DNA of 64,000 nt from Paralvinella palmiformis (GCA_025642065.1 JAODUP010000050.1:497001-561000), one strand, 5' to 3'; numbered from the stretch's first letter, positions 1 through 11,750 are shown. Notes: generated by a model from the sequence alone, not told the origin. Program-made: numbers and translations.

Positions 1-469
1 CCCACTTCTGACAAAACTTTTTTTCCCCCCAAATCATCTAGTCTAAAGTTTCTTTCGTTATTCATTACTGCGAAGTACTAATCAATTTGATAGTGATGTC
101 ACAGTACGACGATCAGCTGCGTTAGATGTCCTGTTTTATCCAAATCCTGAAACATTTTATGATCATTATTCAGCATTTCCAGTAGGTACACAATAACTTA
201 TAGTTAACTGCACACGACGTTAATAGTGAAATATGCTGCATTTATTCAATAATAACCTTCATGAATCCTAACAGTCTATACACATAAAAATGATCATTGA
301 TTTGCACCGAATCAGCCTTGGTTCGGGAAAAAGTGATATTATGATGTCAATTGGTCAAGGTAAGCCGTCTACTGCAGTTGATGCAGTTATGTACTTTTCT
401 CCAGGCTGGAAGACGTGTTTGGTCTATCATGTAATTAAATACTTTGGAACAACGCTCCCAGAGAGTGAG

Positions 470-663
470 AGGGCGCCTCCTTGGTCTAGCGGTAGCGTGT
501 TGGACCACAGATCGCTACCACCCGTGTTCGAATCCCGGCATGGGCATATCTGAAGGTTGTTTCGTCTTTCACTTCGTCTCATTACCTTTGGAGGTCGCTC
601 GGCCCATTTAGCCTACCTGTGCACAAAAGTGGCCGTAACAACATCAATCATCATCATCATCAT
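470..663 (+). mobile_element. Family 2 tRNA-derived SINE, full length
   Basis: Head GGTCTAGCGGTAGCGTGTT with box B GTTCGAATCCC, body ending GTGGCCGTAA..CATCAATCAT and an (ATC)n tail. CCCAGAGAGTGAG flanks it at 457-469 and 664-676. Confidence 0.88.
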
Positions 664-734
664 CCCAGAGAGTGAGTCTGTTCGTGGTATTTTGTTTCAG
701 GTACATTCATTATTATCTAGTGTATCACAGAGAA

Positions 735-925
735 TATTAGGTTTTACAGTTTGGGTCTGTTCCATTTTGTCAATTCCAATTCCACCTCAGATTGATCGAT
801 TTCCGACCCTTTTTTGTCATATACTTTTACCATGAGTAGGTACTCCGAGTATCATGGAAGAAATATTTCTGAATTAAAAAATTAAATGGTAATTAATTTG
901 TGGATTTAATTCTTTTTCCCGTTCT
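735..925 (+). repeat. AATTCC-rich inverted-repeat element, partial
   Basis: Shares TCATGGAAGAAATATTTCTG, AATTAAATGGTAATTAATTT and AATTCCAATTCC stretches with 13787-13965, 58685-58988 and 63172-63400. Confidence 0.6.
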
Positions 926-942
926 AAACATTGAGCGGGGGT

Positions 943-1072
943 AAATTCCTAAATAGCAATATCTCTATATATATTACAGGTATGCTATGTGGTGGTGTCA
1001 CGTGTTGTGGGTGGGGCCCACTGTATGCAGACCATTTTACTTGGTTAAATGCTCACGTTGGTGTCACAGTCA

Positions 1073-1105
<33 letters not shown>
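943..1105 (+). repeat. Local duplicated segment, copy 1
   Basis: From ATTCCTAAATAGCAATATCT through TGGTTAAATGCTCAC to a (TA)n run; repeated at 1560-1720 with a few per cent to perhaps 15% difference. Confidence 0.7.
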
Positions 1106-1109
<4 letters not shown>

Positions 1110-1559
1110 GAACCAAAGTACTGAATCAATTTGGTTCCAGTACATTGGTAACACCACAAGTAAGGGTTAACGTGGTCAAAAAATAGCGCAAGCCTAACCA
1201 CAGGGCGCTTTTAGCTAAAGAGATATTTGATTAAAAGCAAGTGGCGGATCATAGTCTTGGGTACATCCCCATGTAAGAGTATATTTTCTAATCATCAAAA
1301 GTGTGTTTTTATTCCACTGTCCAGTAGGAGCCTTGAAACGAATGTATTTGCTTGGCTCCGTCCAACAGGGGTCAGACCCTGTATTTACTTTCACAACCCT
1401 GCTGGGTACTAAACCAGTGACATATGGTAAGTTTACAAAATCTCTCAAATGGCTATTAAACAGTTAGGTCTGGGGATTGGCTATAGTAGTCACAGTTTTA
1501 GGAGAGGGGGGGCAAGTTTTTGCTCTTGTTTGACATTCCCAGTGAGATGATAAAATTAA

Positions 1560-1720
1560 ATAATTCCTAAATAGCAATATCTCTATATAGATTACAGGTA
1601 TGCTATGTGGTGGTGTCACAGGGGGGGGGGGGGTTATTGTCCACGGTATCCAGACCATTTTAATTGGTTAAATGCTCACTTGGGGTGCCACGGTCGGTGT
1701 GCTTATCTTATATATATATA
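1560..1720 (+). repeat. Local duplicated segment, copy 2
   Basis: Same order of blocks as 943-1105 except for a G tract at 1621-1634 that replaces part of copy 1. Confidence 0.7.
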
Positions 1721-1732
1721 TTATAGGCTGTG

Positions 1733-2103
1733 AAGGTGAGCTCCTGTGGCCTAGTGGTTAAGCACCCGGCACTTGCTGCCAAGGTTAACAGGTTCGAGCC
1801 CTGCAAGAGGTCGAAACTTTCCCATAGATTAATTTCTCGGCTCACAATATCGTGGGTGGCTGACCACGTTAAATGGCGCTGCCGTCTCCACTGAATTATT
1901 AAAAATAAAGGGGGACGTTAAAGACCCACTGAGGACGTAAACATTCTGGCAGTGACCACCCTCAGGGTATTTCGACTCCATCTTTCCGTACTGCTCCCCT
2001 GTGAGTGGTGGGGGAGGAGTTAGTCTCAACCACTCAAACATAGAGGCTGTGCTGTATAAGCGACAGCCTGGCGATTCTTCCCGAAAAACAAATCAATCAA
2101 TCA
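1733..2103 (+). mobile_element. tRNA-derived SINE, family 1, with target-site duplication
   Basis: Head GTGGCCTAGTGGTTAAGCAC (box A) and GGTTCGAGCCC (box B), then a body of about 280 bp ending in an AATCAATCAAT tail. ATAGGCTGTG flanks it at 1723-1732 and 2104-2113. Confidence 0.85.
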
Positions 2104-2113
2104 ATAGGCTGTG

Positions 2114-3918
2114 TAAGTGTTAACATTTTAAAAATGGTAAACCATGAGTGTATTTGATCCGACGAAGGACACTTGGTGCGTAGTAGAAAATCCCGAGGGG
2201 AATTTTGTGCAGCCGTAGACTGGCGCACAATGTTCAGAGGGAGGACATGTTCCGCTATTCTTATACCGTATTAAATCCCGTGAGGATTTGGTGAACACGA
2301 CAGACAGTTCATTGAGCGTTACAACACGAGAGAGGAACTTGGTAGAGTTGTAGCCCGGGAGTCTATGTTGTCGTTTGACGATTGATGATCTCTACCATGT
2401 AATAGAACAATAGATGTGCAACCAAAGAATTTAAGTTGTTATAGCCCATTGGCAAGTATTTGCATACATTTATAAATACCCGTGTAATTCAAATGTACGC
2501 TTAATTAGGCTCAAACCGTGCGCAGTAAGTACTTACTAGCATTCGTTGAAGCGGTGGTATTATATTCCTTTCTAGTTCGTATTTTAAATTAAACATTGTT
2601 CGTCATCGCTTGTGTGGGTGTATCCGATTGAGTGCCTATACGGTTGACTGGGTATTCCGAAACCGGTGACAAACTTAGCAATTAAGCGACCACCCGAGTC
2701 TGTGTAATCTTGGGCTAGATCTACCACCTACACAAACTGGAATTAAATTCCGACCAAATTCCACCCGGTCACTGGCTGGGTACATTCTGTTTCAAACAAA
2801 GACCCGAAAATCATCTTGTCATCTACTATACTTGTAATCTATACTGGCATTGAGCCCCTGAACCATATTGAAAAAAAGGCTGTTGTTACGTATCCGAGCA
2901 TCGGAATCGTGTTCGTTGATGATAAAGGTCCGAGCATTCAGCATCTGGACCATGCATCATCAATATTATTATAAATCTGCAGGAGCAATTTCATGATCGG
3001 TTTTAATTTTTCATCTACTGGCATCAGTGTCAGTGACGGGAGCGTAATATTAATTACTGCTACTAGCATTTAATAAAGATATTAGATTAAGTCTATTAAT
3101 AGACATTATAATCAGATTAAAAAGAAAATCTAACATTTATAAGAAATGCATTATTTTATGGTTCCCACAGCCAAGGAAATATTATTTCCTACACGTATAC
3201 TATTTATTCCCTTTATTCCGTGAGATTTTCAGATTTTGTCAAATTCAAGGACATTTCCAGGACCGGGAAAATTAATTTGTTATATTCCAGGATTTCTAGG
3301 ACATCTGGGAACCCCGATTATTTGTAAAGCCGCACGGCTGTTCTATCGATCGTCCGTTTCTTTGATTTTCGTTTGTACTTCTTCAAAACTATCAAAAGCA
3401 TCTACTTTCAACCAAAATATAACTACTACATATACTCGGCCGCCATATTTGAGGGGGAAATAATAGCAAACGAGGAATAATTGGCGCATGCGGATTAGCG
3501 CTCGGACCTCTAACGCTGAGGTACAGGGTTCCGATGATCGGATACGTAACCACTTCGTTGAAAAAGCTGAATCGGGATTCTGTATACTCAACTGGAGCAT
3601 ATATATCGGTTTTCACTTCAGTGGATTAACACATGACATTTCAGTCATAACAGCGTCTATAAAATTATGATACATACGCCTAGAGTGAAGAGGTATACAA
3701 TGAAGTTATATTGAATTTCTTTATTTGCCTATATTTATATTTTGAGCTCTAAACCAGCCCCCCCCCCCAAACCTATCAGACTGGTGGCTATTCTCCTTGC
3801 CAAATAATAGTTATTCGTACTCACTTCCTACCAATTGGTTGTAGAAGGAGACATTTTGTTCATTCTTCTACGCAAATTAAGGTTGACGAGAAATCTCTCG
3901 CATATAACAATAATAATT
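2114..3918. other. No gene seen
   Basis: AT-rich unique-looking DNA without repeats I recognise or defensible exons. Short overlapping frames at 3236-3670 on both strands lack family features. Confidence 0.5.
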
Positions 3919-4073
3919 GTGCATATGGTAGCTTAAATGAGCCGAGCGACCCTCAAAGGTAATAAAACGAAGTCAAAGATGAAACAACCTTCAGCTATGT
4001 CCACGCCAAGATTCGAACACGGGTGGTAGTGATCTGTGACCCAACACGCTACCGCTAGATCACGGAGGCGCCC
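3919..4073 (-). mobile_element. Family 2 SINE, 3'-shortened
   Basis: Reverse complement begins GGGCGCCTCCGTGATCTAGC and continues to the CTCGGCTCATTTAAGC part; the last 30 bases of the family are lost. Confidence 0.8.
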
Positions 4074-4285
4074 CTAATGATAACAATGAGTACCTCGTTG
4101 TAAAACTGAGAAAGGATATTATTTAATATAATTACATGATTACAGAAGTTTAATAAAAATAAATAAAAGCTTTTATAAAATAGTGATAATAAATTTAATA
4201 CAAAAGTTATACAAAAAGAGATATAATACTTTAACTTTTAAGGAAGAATAAAACATTTACAAACTTACACTCATACACTTCTACC

Positions 4286-4990
4286 TTATACACACATACA
4301 ACATTTACACAGTGGCTCAATCCAGGTCTTAACGTTTTCTCTGAAAGTTTCCAGATCTTTACACATTTTCAGTTCATGAGGTAAAACATTCCACAGATTA
4401 GCACCATAATTAGATAATGAGTCCTGTCCATATTTCTTGGTTCGACACTGTTTGACATATAGATTATTATAGTTTCTCATGTTGTATTTCACATCTTTCG
4501 TATGGAATAAATCCCATATAAAAGAGGGAGAGAGTTTGTTAACAGCCTTGTAGACTTCGACCAAGATTGCCCTCTTGCGAGACAACTCTAGAGTTGGTAG
4601 TTTGGCACGAGTCAGAAGTTTATCATAGCTGGAGTCAAAGTCTCTGTAAACAAGTTTCAGAGCTCTGTACTGGATACGTTCCATTCTAGCTGTATGTACC
4701 TCTCCACAAAGGTTCCAAACTAGAGAACAATCATTGAAATGGCTCGGTACAAAGCACCTGAAAATGTTCAAACGAGATGGTTGGTCTAGGTAACCAGACA
4801 GTCGCTGAAGGACACGGAGCTGAGCACCAGCTTTCCCGCAGAGCGTGCTTACCTACTGATGGACATTCAGTTTCTCGTCGATAGTTACACCTAGTAGCTG
4901 TACTTGTTTCTCTGACGTTATGTTATTGTCTCCTTTGGGGATGTTGGTGGTATCATCAGAGTATCTGAGCACTATCGCTTGGAATTGACC
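4286..4990 (-). mobile_element. LINE (non-LTR retrotransposon) reverse-transcriptase C-terminal end
   Basis: The minus strand carries 161 open codons containing HFNDCSLVWNLCGE, RMERIQYRALKLVYRDF, SYDKLL and, near the stop, SNYGANLWNVLPHELK. These are the conserved C-terminal blocks of CR1/Jockey-like LINE polymerases after the catalytic palm. The frame continues with interruptions toward 4990. The rest of the element is absent, typical of a 5'-truncated insertion. It is followed by an AT-rich 3' end at 4080-4285. Confidence 0.8.
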
Positions 4991-5239
4991 GAACTATGTG
5001 TACTTAGTTTAATTATAAAAACATTTACATAAACAAGCATTTATGATATAAAAATAATGATGACCCAACTGAAAATTATATTATAAAGCTGTCTAAATAT
5101 TGAGTAATTCCATGGGTAAATGGACATGACATCGTGGGGATGGGGTTATGTCCGGGTGGGGGTTTTCCAGTGAGGTCATGTCCAGCGGGTTTTTTCCCCC
5201 AGCGGGGTTATGTCCTAGATCCAATTCTGAGTCATTGGG

Positions 5240-6945
5240 GCTTGACATTATTTTCAAACATGTGCCTTCTAAAACGTCAACAAAGAGAGTGACGGGAACG
5301 CTCCATTGGTTAACACCACAACTCCGGAAGGCAATTAATTGGAAAACTACACTTTAGCCAGAAGGACTAAACAACCTGAACTTTGGGCCAGATATAAGAC
5401 ATATAAACGAGAAACACAATAGGATCCACGGAAAGCTGAATGACATAATATTGAAAGGATTGTCCTCTAACGATAACAAACCATTCTGGAAATACATTAA
5501 ACGAAACGTCAATTAAACGGATAGTCTACCTTCCTTTCAAATTTTCAGGACTAATACGTACAGCTATATCACAAATATCATAAATAATGTCAAAATATGT
5601 AAATGATCACCCACAAATTAAATAATCGACGAGATTAATCGACTTTTTGAAGACAGAGACAGAGACCAGAGACTGAACACAGCAGTTTGACCCGAAGTCT
5701 GTAGAGCCCGTACAAAAGCATGTAAACAAGTGTGAGCAAAGAATTATTCCGGAACAAAACGCAATTAACTTGTTTAAATTACGCCATGAATGGCATACAA
5801 CCATATCAGTTTGTGCCAGAAGGAACGTTTCAGGAGAAAGATGATTAAAACTGATATTAACGCTCATGAGTAACTATAATCCCCGTCAGTCTAGAGAAGG
5901 CTCATGTGACGCCAGAGCATTTGAGTTTTCTCCTTCCCGCCTTCGAATCTGGCTTCCGGTGCAGCCGTAATGGGGCCCTTCCAATAATTTGTATTATTTC
6001 CCTATATCTATGATATCAGATATATTTCGTGATTATTATTGTGGAATTTTTTGTTACTCTTCTAACCATTACATATTTAAGAAATATTTTCTGATGGTGA
6101 ACTGTCCCTTTAAGCTAGTAGCCAGGCTACGGCATGGATACTAAACAAACAATATGAGTCGCCAAAGATTGGTCAACACTATATCAACATCCTTGCCTCG
6201 GCAGCTGACTAATACCCGGATATATGACGGCTGTCAGTTGACGTGTGCACAAACTACTTACACAGCTCGAAGTAAACAAATTAAGCCTCTGACCCGGATG
6301 CGCTCCAAGAATCAATTGAAACCAACACGTACACTACCTGAGGACTGGCGCAATGCCAATGTGACGTCCGTCTCCAAGAAGGGGGCTTCCCACAAGGCAG
6401 TAAATTACATACCTCTCTCTCACTTACATGTGTTCGCTGTAAACTTCTAGAGTATGCTCCCACAAAAATACACACTTAGATAAGTACAACGTTCTAAAAC
6501 CCATGCAGCATGGGTTTAGAAAACGTCATTCATGTAAATCCCAGTCATATACTCTTCTTGACCTCGTGCCATACTTTGATAAGAAGATAACAATCGATGG
6601 TGTTATTTTAGACCCAAGGAAGGCGTTCGACACTGTTCCGCATAACAAATTACTCCATAAACTAACCCACTATAATATCAACGGAGACCTACATTGCTCG
6701 ATTAGTAACTTTAATATAGCTCGTCAACAGAGAGTCATAGCCAATGACATCCCGGCTTTACCCAGGGGACCGTCCTGGGTCCAGTACTATTTTTATTGTT
6801 TATTAACGATCTGCCATCTGTCGTCCAAGAAAGCTTCCAGAATGATCTGGAACAATTATAAACGAATTAGCAGTGCGACCGGAAGAAAAAAAAACAGCTA
6901 CCCGAGAAATAACCAAGCGCACGATCTGTTTATTAACTTGTGACA
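5240..6945 (+). mobile_element. Decayed LINE with endonuclease/RT linker and RT fragments
   Basis: Pieces on the plus strand: HWLTPQLRKAINWK at about 5310 followed, frame-shifted, by SSNDNKPFWKYIKRN near 5475 (the linker before the RT domain). LPEDWRNANVTSVSKKG is at about 6335, QHGFRKRHSCKSQ at 6505 and DPRKAFDTVPHNKLLHKL at 6610 (RT motif A region with the FDTV signature). Stops and frameshifts break all of it, so it is non-functional. The 5880-6150 interval does not read as LINE and may be an insertion. Confidence 0.75.
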
Positions 6946-7164
6946 TATCAAAGGACAAACACACAAATAACTTCACTGGCGATATTCCGTTAAATCTGGG
7001 ACACATGCCTTCCGGTTATGAATCAACTTGGCGTAACCTGGCAACGTCACAATTGATATTCGCGTCTTTCCGAATGACCAATATTCTGCAATTTATTTGA
7101 ATATATAAATAAGCCTTCCGAACAAAGACAAAAGTTGTACATGCTAAAATCCGTCTCTTTGGCC

Positions 7165-7350
7165 ACATGGGTAGGGCGTGAGACTATTTACCTATGACTA
7201 TGGTCATTATGTGCGGGAGGTCGCAGGTTCGCGCCTCGGCTGTGGCGCTATAGATGGGGGAGATTTTCATCCAACCAGACAACTAGCAAGGTTTTCTCCA
7301 GCGAACATGCCATATTTTGTAAATTCTACATTTATTTCGAATGCCATTTC
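7165..7350 (+). mobile_element. Family 4 SINE
   Basis: Head GTAGGGCGTGAGACTATTTACC with box B-like GGTTCGCGCCTCGGC, body ATCCAACCAGACAACTAGCA. Shared with 59055-59310 and 62540-62830. Confidence 0.7.
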
Positions 7351-8186
7351 AACCATTAAAATCCGTCAGCGGGAATTTCAGCGGTTTTCCAATAGTAATT
7401 ACTTTTATTCTAATCGTTGGTTACTCCGTCACTTTTGTCTTGCATCTAATGCATACATTGTGTAGGTAGAGACACCGCAATAACGTTTGTTTATCATGGA
7501 TTACTTTGAGCTGGCAGTATGTGGATAACTAATTATGCGATATTATAGGCACACATACTAAGTGCTTGTATACAAAGAGTGGTGACGTCACAAACAACTT
7601 ATGAATGACAGCATTTGACTGGCCAAAGGTAGGATAGTACCGAATGTCCACGATGATTCCATACAAGGATATTGAATGCTGCCCAGAGAAAAACTTCGCG
7701 TACGCGTACGCGCGTATGTGTATGCGACGTTTTGTTGAACCATTATGCGCATATTAAAATCATGATATTTAAAAGGGTTTTACACTTTTTAAATCAATGT
7801 ATTTCACACAAAGAAAATAAAAAGTCAGGTTTGTTGACACCAAACATGGAGTTGTGGAAACCACAATAATTGCAGATTTTACTGCTTGGGCATAACATTA
7901 CAGCAACGATAGGATTGATTTTTCAATCAGTGATGCTGAGGTTATAATAACCCACTCAAAGGACATACCTGAAAACAGTGATGTTAAGATTGATGATGCT
8001 TTGACAGAATGAGACATGATAAAGACTAATTTTATGGAAGTCAAGTTGAAGCAGGCCAACACAAATATGAACCATACGTTATTAATATTTTTTTTTGTTT
8101 ATTTATTAATTAAGTCTACTTATAATCTAATCTGCCTATAGAACATCAGAGTTCTTTAATTATCTCTTAACTGATTTTAAAATACA
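7351..8186. other. No clear gene; possible upstream remains of the hAT element
   Basis: Contains a short CGCGTACG alternation at about 7698 and reading frames broken by stops. Short stretches just upstream of the hAT-like tail may be its decayed coding part. Confidence 0.35.
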
Positions 8187-8315
8187 GCACTAAATGATCC
8201 GATGGCCATTCAGCTGACACGTCCAGCTGTTGATAGGTTTGACCCAGATCGTGCAATCCAAATGAAGTTAAAGGACAGCAAACGTCAGAGGAGACCTGGA
8301 TTCATGGATAGTTAG
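8187..8315 (+). mobile_element. hAT-type transposase C-terminal tail remnant
   Basis: An open stretch reads ALNDPMAIQLTRPAVDRF followed by DPDRAIQM and a basic RQRRPGFMDS then a stop. This resembles the C-terminal end of hAT-derived transposases of the zinc finger 862-like type (N-D-L-M..L....I..F.P..AI.....). The upstream 7870-8186 stretch is broken by stops and gives no confident domain. The call rests on motif memory alone. Confidence 0.45.
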
Positions 8316-8357
8316 TCAAAATTAAAGACTTCAGACAGTTGAACTACCAGTAGCCTG

Positions 8358-8786
8358 GTGGCGAACGTATGGAGAGATAACGAAGTACATAGTAAGAGTG
8401 CCGAGGAGCAGGTAATTGGATATGAGGAAGATGCAGAGGAGACACACGATGAAGAGACGGAAGATCAGGAAGAGGAGGATGTAATCCCAAATTTTGAAAT
8501 AGTTTATGATAACGGCGATCTTGGAGGATTGGACAGTAAATATGAATATGAAAGTGGCAATGAAATGACAGAGGATGAAAGGTTTACAGAGACTGCGGAT
8601 GCTGAAAAAGTTAACAACCGGTTATGCTTGCATTATTATGGTGGATTATCTGCTGACATAACTAAAGCTTTGAAATTTAAATTAATGTGTTTCCCTTTTC
8701 TTTCACCTGATAAGCCATTTTATGCTCAAAGTGCAAAAATGACTGTGTGTTTGAATGGTATTTGTTTAACATTCATGGATATCTGA
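8358..8786 (+). CDS. Acidic ORF of unknown function, 142 codons
   Basis: An uninterrupted frame begins in a non-ATG context and is rich in Glu and Asp for its first 90 residues (EEDAEETHDEETEDQEEEDV region). It ends with a more ordinary stretch containing LCLHYYGGLSADITKALK. It directly follows the hAT-like tail at 8187-8315 on the same strand, so it may be a further exon or a second ORF of that element, or a chance frame. No domain is recognised and no strong splice site fixes its ends. Confidence 0.25.
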   Translation: MANVWRDNEVHSKSAEEQVIGYEEDAEETHDEETEDQEEEDVIPNFEIVYDNGDLGGLDSKYEYESGNEMTEDERFTETADAEKVNNRLCLHYYGGLSADITKALKFKLMCFPFLSPDKPFYAQSAKMTVCLNGICLTFMDI

Positions 8787-9116
8787 TCTTCATAACTTTT
8801 GCGCTAACTCGGTCTAGTGTCAGCGCAGCAGGTCTAGTGTTAAAATAGTTTACTATACCTGCAGGTCTAGTAAGGCTACCAGTTTGTTTTACACATTATA
8901 TATATATATATATATATATATATGGTCTGTAATTTACTGCTTCACCACGGGAACTACTTTTAAATTACTTTTAAGTTACAATATATGGCATATTATGCGG
9001 AGATAACCTTACTGAAGTGTCACGGCCGGGATTCGAACCTGCGACCTCCCGCCCAGCATGACCATGAGTAAGAAAGCCACACGCTCTAACAGTCTAACTT
9101 ATCACTATGAGGCCAT

Positions 9117-9641
9117 GTGTTGTTTTGTTTTTCGGGGAGAATCCCCAGACTGTCGCTTACTCAGCACAGCCTCAATGTTGGAGTGGTTGAGAAACCACCT
9201 CACCCACCACTCACACGGGAGCAGCATGGAAAGATGGAGCCGAAATAGCCTGAGGGTGGTCACCGCTAGAGTGTTTTACGTCCTCAGTGGGTCTTTAACG
9301 TCCCCCTTTATTTTTAATGATTCAGTGGAGACGGCAGCACCATTTAACGTGGTCATCCACCCACGATGTTGTGAGTCGAGAAATTAACATCTGGAAAAGT
9401 TTCGACCTCTTGCTGGGTTCGAACCTGTGACCGTTGGTCTAGCGGTTGGACTACATATCACTACCAACCGTGTTCAAATCTCGGCGTGGGCATATCTGAA
9501 GGTTGTTTCGTCTTTGACTTCGCCTCATTACCTTTGGAGGTCGCTCGGCCCATTTAGCCTACCTTGTGCACAAAAGTGGCCGTAAAACATCAATCATCAT
9601 CATCAGCAAGTGCTTAACCGCTAGGCCACCGGAGCTCGCTG
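9117..9641 (-). mobile_element. Family 1 SINE interrupted by a family 2 SINE
   Basis: The minus-strand family 1 copy is flanked by TATGAGGCCAT at 9106-9116 and 9642-9652. Its tRNA-like head is split by the family 2 insertion at about 9434-9605 and has lost a few bases there. Confidence 0.85.
9434..9605 (+). mobile_element. Family 2 SINE nested in a family 1 SINE
   Basis: Begins near box A (TGGTCTAGCGGTTGG) and runs to the CATCATCATCA tail. The first bases of the head are missing. It lies in opposite orientation to its host SINE, so it is the younger of the two. Confidence 0.8.
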
Positions 9642-9652
9642 TATGAGGCCAT

Positions 9653-10639
9653 ATAAAGAAGCAGTTTCTATATAAACACAGTGTTTAAGGCACTATATCA
9701 ATAAATAACTGCTAACTGATTTATTTCAGCGATAAATGTACGTAGTTGTGTACCTAATTGAACAGATCAGCTACATATAGACTATAGGTATATACTCAAA
9801 AACGCCCCAATCGAGGCTTTTTATTAGATCTAGTTAGGCCTGCCCCCAGCAGACACCATTTTGGCGTGGTATCGGTTTCTAATGCCACACAGGTTAACCA
9901 ACGACGTGTTTTAGCACTTCTTTCGTCGAATTTAACAATCATTACAGTGACACCGAATGAAAATGAATTCGTGTTGACAGTTATTGGTCTGATGGTCACG
10001 ACTAACTGTTTCTGCGAAGAAACATGTAACAGTCGCGTCTGCGTGGGTTCTGCTTAGCGTGTTCCGGTTCTGGAATTTTGTGAATGTTTACGATACGTTA
10101 TCGTCACGGTTATGTGGTAGAAAATCCTGCTCAGTGGCTCACACTTGTCTTGACTAGAATAGATCTAGTCAGTAACTGGTGTTCGTTTATTTTACGTTAT
10201 TAGTAACCAAACGCCGGATAAGGAACAGGTAACTTGTCAACATTTCAAATGCCGTTGGAAGAATCTTGTTTGTGCATTAATTTACACGTTGATCATTTCC
10301 ATCGTTTATAGATCTAGTTTCTTTTGCAGTTTTTGGACTATCTAGATCTAGTCATTCTAGATGATAGATTTAGATTGCTTCTAAGTTCTAGATCTACTGG
10401 TTGCGAGTCGTTTCGTCGCCAACCAAAACTGGCAAAACTCGTAGCAGCGATAGAATCTAATTCATCCGTCGATCTCGGCCCATGTCGACCTTGAACCACG
10501 TCCTATCTCGAGATCAACTGGGCTGAGATCGACCCGAATCTCATCGATATATTTTGATTTCGGCCAGTTGTGCATTAAACTATTTATTGTAAATAAAAGT
10601 TTTCAGATTGACACCACTTTCACTTTGAAGTGCCATGGC
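9653..10639. other. No gene; TCTAGA/AGATCTAG-rich stretch
   Basis: Positions 10150-10410 are unusually rich in overlapping AGATCTAG and TCTAGA palindromes; similar density recurs at 54785-54850. No coding exon is supported. Confidence 0.45.
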
Positions 10640-10870
10640 ATGGGGTAACTAATTTAACCCTGTTAACATTTTGTCTGCGCGAAATGCAAGGTGCACCCCT
10701 TCAACTTCATGCTTGAGAACACCATGCAGCTTTCCCTCCATGTAGCATTCTCAAAGTCGAGGACCATCCGCTGTACTTGGCGATGTGGCAGCATAGTCGA
10801 TAGTTCATGAAATATCGCCGCACACTGCCATGGGGGATGGGGTCAGATTGGTTGGAGGACTTGACAGAGT
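10640..10870 (-). mobile_element. MULE transposase fragment, copy 1
   Basis: Read on the minus strand, this region gives QRMVLDFENATWRESC followed by MKLKGCTLHFAQ, the DDE-region block (xxDFExAxWxA...GCxFHxxQ) of Mutator-like transposases. It is short and interrupted. A second, better kept fragment lies 300 bp away in the same orientation. Confidence 0.6.
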
Positions 10871-11031
10871 CACTGGATGCTGCCATGGTGGTGGAGTCAG
10901 CGATCTTGAATAATTAGAAAGTGTAAAAACACGTAGACATTCATGTAACATTTAATTTTTGTACACAAACACACATATATTTAATTAGGCTGGTCATTTA
11001 ATCTTACCTAACAATACGTACGAGTACCACT

Positions 11032-11364
11032 TTAACAACTGAATAGGTGGGCCGAGGTTGATATGGGCCAAGTTCTTCGTTCTTGGGTAGAATGAAAAAC
11101 ACAACCCCTCAATTTCATGTCTGGTAATACCTGACACAGTGCCTGCCAGGTTGCAAGCTCAAAATGTGCTGTGATACTCTCTACAGCCGGTACAGTGGGC
11201 AGTTGGTCCAGCACTGTCCTGAAGACAGCGCCAAAATCAGCCTTTGCCTTCCCAGACATCACAACGAACATAAGAGCGACTTGCTTCATATTTTCTCCCA
11301 ATCTCACAAAGCTGGAATAGAAAATAATTGCGTGAAGGGCATTCAAACCAGACGAAATGTTCAA
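11032..11364 (-). mobile_element. MULE transposase fragment, copy 2
   Basis: An open minus-strand frame of 110 codons contains ALMFVVMSGKAKADFGAVF, a short spacer, then AHFELATWQALCQVLPDMKLRGCVFHSTQ. This is the central block of Mutator-like element transposases: the M.G.....Y..VF strand, the catalytic-region acidic pair and the GC.FH..Q motif. The usual Asp of the DFE motif reads His-Phe-Glu here, so it is probably inactive. No zinc finger or C-terminus follows. Confidence 0.75.
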
Positions 11365-11639
11365 TCAACGTACCAAAACTAGCTTGAATATCATATATAA
11401 TGTCATTATGTGTATACTTTATTACCATATAATATCTATTAACATTATAATGTAAAGTAAATAAAAAACTTCAGGTGTGTATGTATTCTAGAATAATTAC
11501 TGATGGCAACGAAAACAACATCAAGAGCTTTCAGTAGGCGATGAAACAACTTCTCATAGGTGACTAAACGACATTTTCTTCTGGCGATGAACTGGTAGTA
11601 GTGATGAGTCAACCAATATATTACCAGCTAGCCTAAACA

Positions 11640-11750
11640 TGATTGGAGTTTAACCCAGGTTAAACTAGTTTACCCCACCCCAGTGGGCTAAACCTGGATT
11701 TTACTAGTTTAACCCGGGGTTAAATCTGGATTTTACTGGGTTTCTCAGTA
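11640..11750. repeat. Cluster of GTTTAACC/GGTTAAAC palindromes
   Basis: GTTTAACCCAGGTTAAAC at 11648-11665 is an inverted repeat with a 2-bp centre. TTTAACCCGGGGTTAAA at 11708-11724 is another near-perfect palindrome. CTGGATTTTACT occurs twice alongside. The block may be the terminal part of a DNA transposon close to the hAT fragment, or a hairpin-forming repeat. Confidence 0.5.

Noticed and set aside
5110..5225. GGGGTTATGTCC-rich stretch as a regulatory cluster
   Set aside because: It is adjacent to LINE remnants and has imperfect copies only; nothing beyond a G-rich repeat can be supported.
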